Positions 5,902 through 7,969 of a stretch of DNA of 7,969 nucleotides are shown here, piece by piece. A program made the position numbers and the translations under genes. The stretch comes from Gemmatimonadota bacterium (GTDB lineage Bacteria; Gemmatimonadota; Gemmatimonadetes; Palauibacterales; Palauibacteraceae). The notes under the pieces were generated by a model. That model had not been told where the DNA came from. It worked only from the letters and a program-made list of their open reading frames with translations, and did no database searches. The DNA lies in NCBI GenBank assembly GCA_029863105.1, contig JAOTWC010000061.1, positions 1-7,969 of the forward strand, in the 5' to 3' direction. Within the stretch, counting starts at the first letter, position 1; every line of letters begins with the position of its first letter.

Positions 5902-6854
5902 GCGTCCTCCTCCTCAGCGCTCTCCGGGCGGTCGATCGCCGACAGCCAGTCGAGCAGCGTCCGGTTGAATAGTTCGGGCATCGAAATGTGCGAACAGTGA
6001 CCCGTACCGGCGATCTCGAGATACGTCGCTCCCGGGATCAGCTCTGCGATCTCACGGGCCCAGGCGGCAGGCGTATATCGATCCAGCGGTCCCTTCAACA
6101 CGAGGGTGGGGACTCGAATCGCGGCCAGCTCCGGCCTGAGGTCCTCCTGTTTCAGCAGCTCCACGCGGGCACCGGAGATCCCTGGATGAACGGTGCGGGG
6201 ACCGGACCAGAATACGTAGTCGATTACGCGGTCCGCACCGGGCGATGAATCGAACACCCATACATTCAGGCGACTCCACATACGCGCGAGAAACCGGCCA
6301 ATGGCGGTCGGAAGGTAACGCGTCGTCGCCATCGCCACCGGAACCAGGAGAGTGGCGTTCAGGCCTACGTGCTCATAGCTCACGCGGGCCAGCGAGTTCG
6401 CCACGATGAGGGCGGAAACACGATCCGGGTGCCGCACGGCGAGCCGCATGGCGATCGAGCCGCCGAGGCTCTGGCCCAGCATCGTCGCGCGTCGAACTCC
6501 ATGCGCGGCCATCAGTTCGTCCACGTCTGCGGCCAATCGCTCGAACCGCATGTCCGGCGTGATCGTCTCACGGACATCCGCGCACAGCACCCGATGGCCC
6601 CGCGCGAGACGCGGTATCTGGTAGCGGAAGGTCTCCTTGATTCCGTCCGCGCCGGGAATCAGCACGATCGCCGGCCCCTCACCGGCATCGATCAGATCGA
6701 CCGTTTCGCCGTCGGAGTAGGTGAAGCGCGACGTTGGCAGAGGACGGCCGGTATGATCGGTGACGGGAGGCCGCGTGAGCCGCGCATTCCGCCGTCCCAT
6801 CAGCCATATCCAGCCTGCGATCGCGACCGGAAGGGCGATCAACCACACTGTCAT
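5898..6854 (-). CDS. Membrane-anchored alpha/beta hydrolase
   Basis: This 318-residue protein has an N-terminal hydrophobic anchor (residues 3-19, VWLIALPVAIAGWIWLM) followed by R-R-N-A-R, which predicts a single membrane helix. An alpha/beta-hydrolase domain follows from about 44 to 305. The catalytic triad can be read as S129 in the nucleophile elbow GQSLGG, D258 in GPLDRYTP and H286 in GTGHCSH. The usual oxyanion HG motif is replaced by PGADG (67-71). A cap region covers about 155-235. Substrate classes in this family range from esters and lactones to peptides and epoxides, and nothing here narrows it. The start ATG 6854 overlaps the peptidase stop as ATGA. An upstream in-frame extension to 6992 overlaps the peptidase gene and looks non-coding. 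The downstream stop overlaps the transporter start as GTGA. The direct coupling to a peptidase and an uptake carrier is suggestive, but its role is not established. Confidence 0.9.
   Translation of the reverse strand: MTVWLIALPVAIAGWIWLMGRRNARLTRPPVTDHTGRPLPTSRFTYSDGETVDLIDAGEGPAIVLIPGADGIKETFRYQIPRLARGHRVLCADVRETITPDMRFERLAADVDELMAAHGVRRATMLGQSLGGSIAMRLAVRHPDRVSALIVANSLARVSYEHVGLNATLLVPVAMATTRYLPTAIGRFLARMWSRLNVWVFDSSPGADRVIDYVFWSGPRTVHPGISGARVELLKQEDLRPELAAIRVPTLVLKGPLDRYTPAAWAREIAELIPGATYLEIAGTGHCSHISMPELFNRTLLDWLSAIDRPESAEEEDA
5906..5910 (-). promoter_or_regulatory. Strong ribosome binding site of the transporter gene
   Basis: On the minus strand a triplet run GAGGAGGAGG (5915 down to 5906) ends 4 nt before the GTG start at 5901. 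The same bases encode the acidic Glu-Glu-Glu-Asp end of the hydrolase, so the C-terminal residues of that protein may be shaped by the need for this Shine-Dalgarno. Confidence 0.65.
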
Positions 6855-7969
6855 GCAGGAATCCGGTAGACGGGATAGGGATCCTGTCGGCACCGGGCGA
6901 CGACATGATCGGTGAACCAGCTGTCCACCGACCACGGTTCGATGATCGTGAACAGCAGGCGCGCTCCAGGCTGGTCGGCCGGGACCCACCACGAGCCTGC
7001 CGGAAATGTGCGCGGCGCGGGCGACCCGAGACCCGATTCATCCGCGACTTCCGGGCACGCCGGATATTTCTGCACCACTCGTGTTGCGGGCTCCCCCAGT
7101 AGTTCTGCCTCGAACCCGTGAGCCGCCAGGGCGTCGACGAGTTCGGCGCCTGCTGCATCCACCATCCACCCCTCCGGCAGGCTCAGAACCGCGCCGACCT
7201 GGACGGCCGACCTCCAGGGACGAAGAACCGTCCGCACGCGAAAACCGCGATCATTCAGTTTGACCCACGGAAGCCCGCTGACGGATGGATTTTCCGCATA
7301 GCTGGCCGCGAGCGCGAGTGGACTCTCCGGAGATCGGGATGCCCGATCAGCGACCCGCACCAGGTCTCCGGCGAGCAGTGCCGCGGCCTCGAGAAAGGCC
7401 CGTGTCGCCACGTACAACTGCCCCGTCCGCTGCGACAGGCCCAGGATATCGCGGGTCGAGGAGGTCTCGACGAGGAAGGCCGCCGCGCCGGCCAGCCCGA
7501 ACGCGTTGCGCGCATTGGCGGCTTCCAGCGGTGCCGGCGTGTAGTAGGGTTCGACCACATCTTCTTCGTCGTCCCACACGGCCACGTACTCGTGAAACCG
7601 GATGTCGGCGCGCGCGAGCTGGTTTGCCACCTGGGGAAGCAGATAGAACCGGGCGAAGGTCGCCAGGTCGGGGTCCACGTTGGGGTGAGTGGGTACGCCG
7701 ATCTGAACGGTGTATTCGGTCGGACCAATCTCGTGCAGGTCCAGCACCAGGTGGGGGTGCCAGTCCGCCAGCTCCGCCCAGATGGCGCGCGCCTCGGACG
7801 CGGCCAGCTTGACGTGGTCACGATTCAGGTCCACGCCGCCCGCGGCGCCTCTCGTTCGGCGCGCCACGCCGAGCGGGTTGGCCATCGGAATCACTCGGAC
7901 GTCCAGCGTCCGGCGCAGGGCTGCCAGTTCACCGCTTACCAGGTCACGAATCACCAGCAGTCCGACCTC
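6851..7969 (-). CDS. M14 family zinc carboxypeptidase-like protein (N-terminus outside window)
   Basis: The frame is open to the right edge and encodes 372 residues without the beginning. M14 enzymes are zinc metallocarboxypeptidases or amidases. The visible motifs, numbered from the first full codon at 7969, are MANPLGVARRTRGAAGGVDLNRD with the family N-R pair (N49, R50), the third zinc ligand H79 in LVLDLHEIG, and the catalytic glutamate E168 in AAFLVETSST. The first visible codons read Glu-Val-Gly, which may be the glutamate of the HxxE zinc motif, with its histidine just beyond the edge. After the catalytic domain (to about 205) comes a second domain including LPEGWMVDAAGAELVDALAAHG, similar to the C-terminal segment of many bacterial M14 proteins. 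A signal peptide cannot be assessed, so location is unknown. Substrate specificity is not readable. The stop overlaps the hydrolase start (ATGA), making this the most upstream visible gene of the minus-strand cluster. Confidence 0.85.
   Translation of the reverse strand, partial: EVGLLVIRDLVSGELAALRRTLDVRVIPMANPLGVARRTRGAAGGVDLNRDHVKLAASEARAIWAELADWHPHLVLDLHEIGPTEYTVQIGVPTHPNVDPDLATFARFYLLPQVANQLARADIRFHEYVAVWDDEEDVVEPYYTPAPLEAANARNAFGLAGAAAFLVETSSTRDILGLSQRTGQLYVATRAFLEAAALLAGDLVRVADRASRSPESPLALAASYAENPSVSGLPWVKLNDRGFRVRTVLRPWRSAVQVGAVLSLPEGWMVDAAGAELVDALAAHGFEAELLGEPATRVVQKYPACPEVADESGLGSPAPRTFPAGSWWVPADQPGARLLFTIIEPWSVDSWFTDHVVARCRQDPYPVYRIPA

Noticed and set aside
6855..6992. N-terminal extension of the hydrolase frame up to 6992
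   Set aside because: It overlaps the M14 gene. ATG 6854 gives a clean membrane anchor and an ATGA overlap, the pattern used at the other junctions.
1..7969. Searched for CRISPR repeats, tRNA genes, insertion sequences, inverted repeats and attachment sites
   Set aside because: Nothing was seen; essentially every base is inside a recognisable coding region and there is no intergenic gap longer than about 11 nt.

Overview
This window is an ordinary bacterial chromosomal segment with a GC-rich composition (mid-60s percent, judged by eye) and strong third-position G/C bias. It uses GTG starts repeatedly and packs genes so tightly that almost no base is non-coding. The gene set (QueG, endonuclease III, site-2 protease, FxsA, DoxX) fits a free-living aerobic bacterium. 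The protein flavour reminds me of Gemmatimonadota or a neighbouring phylum, but nothing in the sequence proves this. I see no mobile element, phage gene, CRISPR array, RNA gene or toxin/defence gene.

Layout. The left 1.06 kb is a plus-strand cluster: the C-terminal end of an FxsA-family membrane protein, a DoxX-family four-helix membrane protein, and a small GAF-domain protein related to free methionine-(R)-sulfoxide reductase. It runs head-on into a minus-strand cluster that fills the rest of the window, with only 9 nt between the two convergent stop codons. The minus-strand cluster, read from right to left, is: M14 zinc carboxypeptidase-like protein (its N-terminus lies beyond the right edge), a membrane-anchored alpha/beta hydrolase, a neurotransmitter:sodium symporter (LeuT/SLC6 fold), a flavin reductase, a site-2 protease with a CBS pair, endonuclease III (nth) and epoxyqueuosine reductase (queG).

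How the genes may work together. Every junction of the seven-gene minus-strand run overlaps, mostly by the 4-nt ATGA/GTGA type, so one transcript with coupled translation is very likely. Its promoter is not in the window. The upstream half (peptidase, hydrolase, amino-acid-type transporter) could be a small scavenging module. The downstream half is maintenance functions: DNA base-excision repair, tRNA queuosine synthesis and intramembrane proteolysis. Several products are iron-sulfur, flavin or thiol proteins, but a shared redox role is only a guess.

The most interesting thing I found is within the symporter. A gapless comparison with LeuT and SERT, recalled from memory, puts an aspartate at the TM6 Na1/chloride-site position and a serine at the TM7 position that carries LeuT's charge-compensating glutamate. 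This suggests the negative charge has been moved between helices. I found no convincing undescribed multi-gene system.
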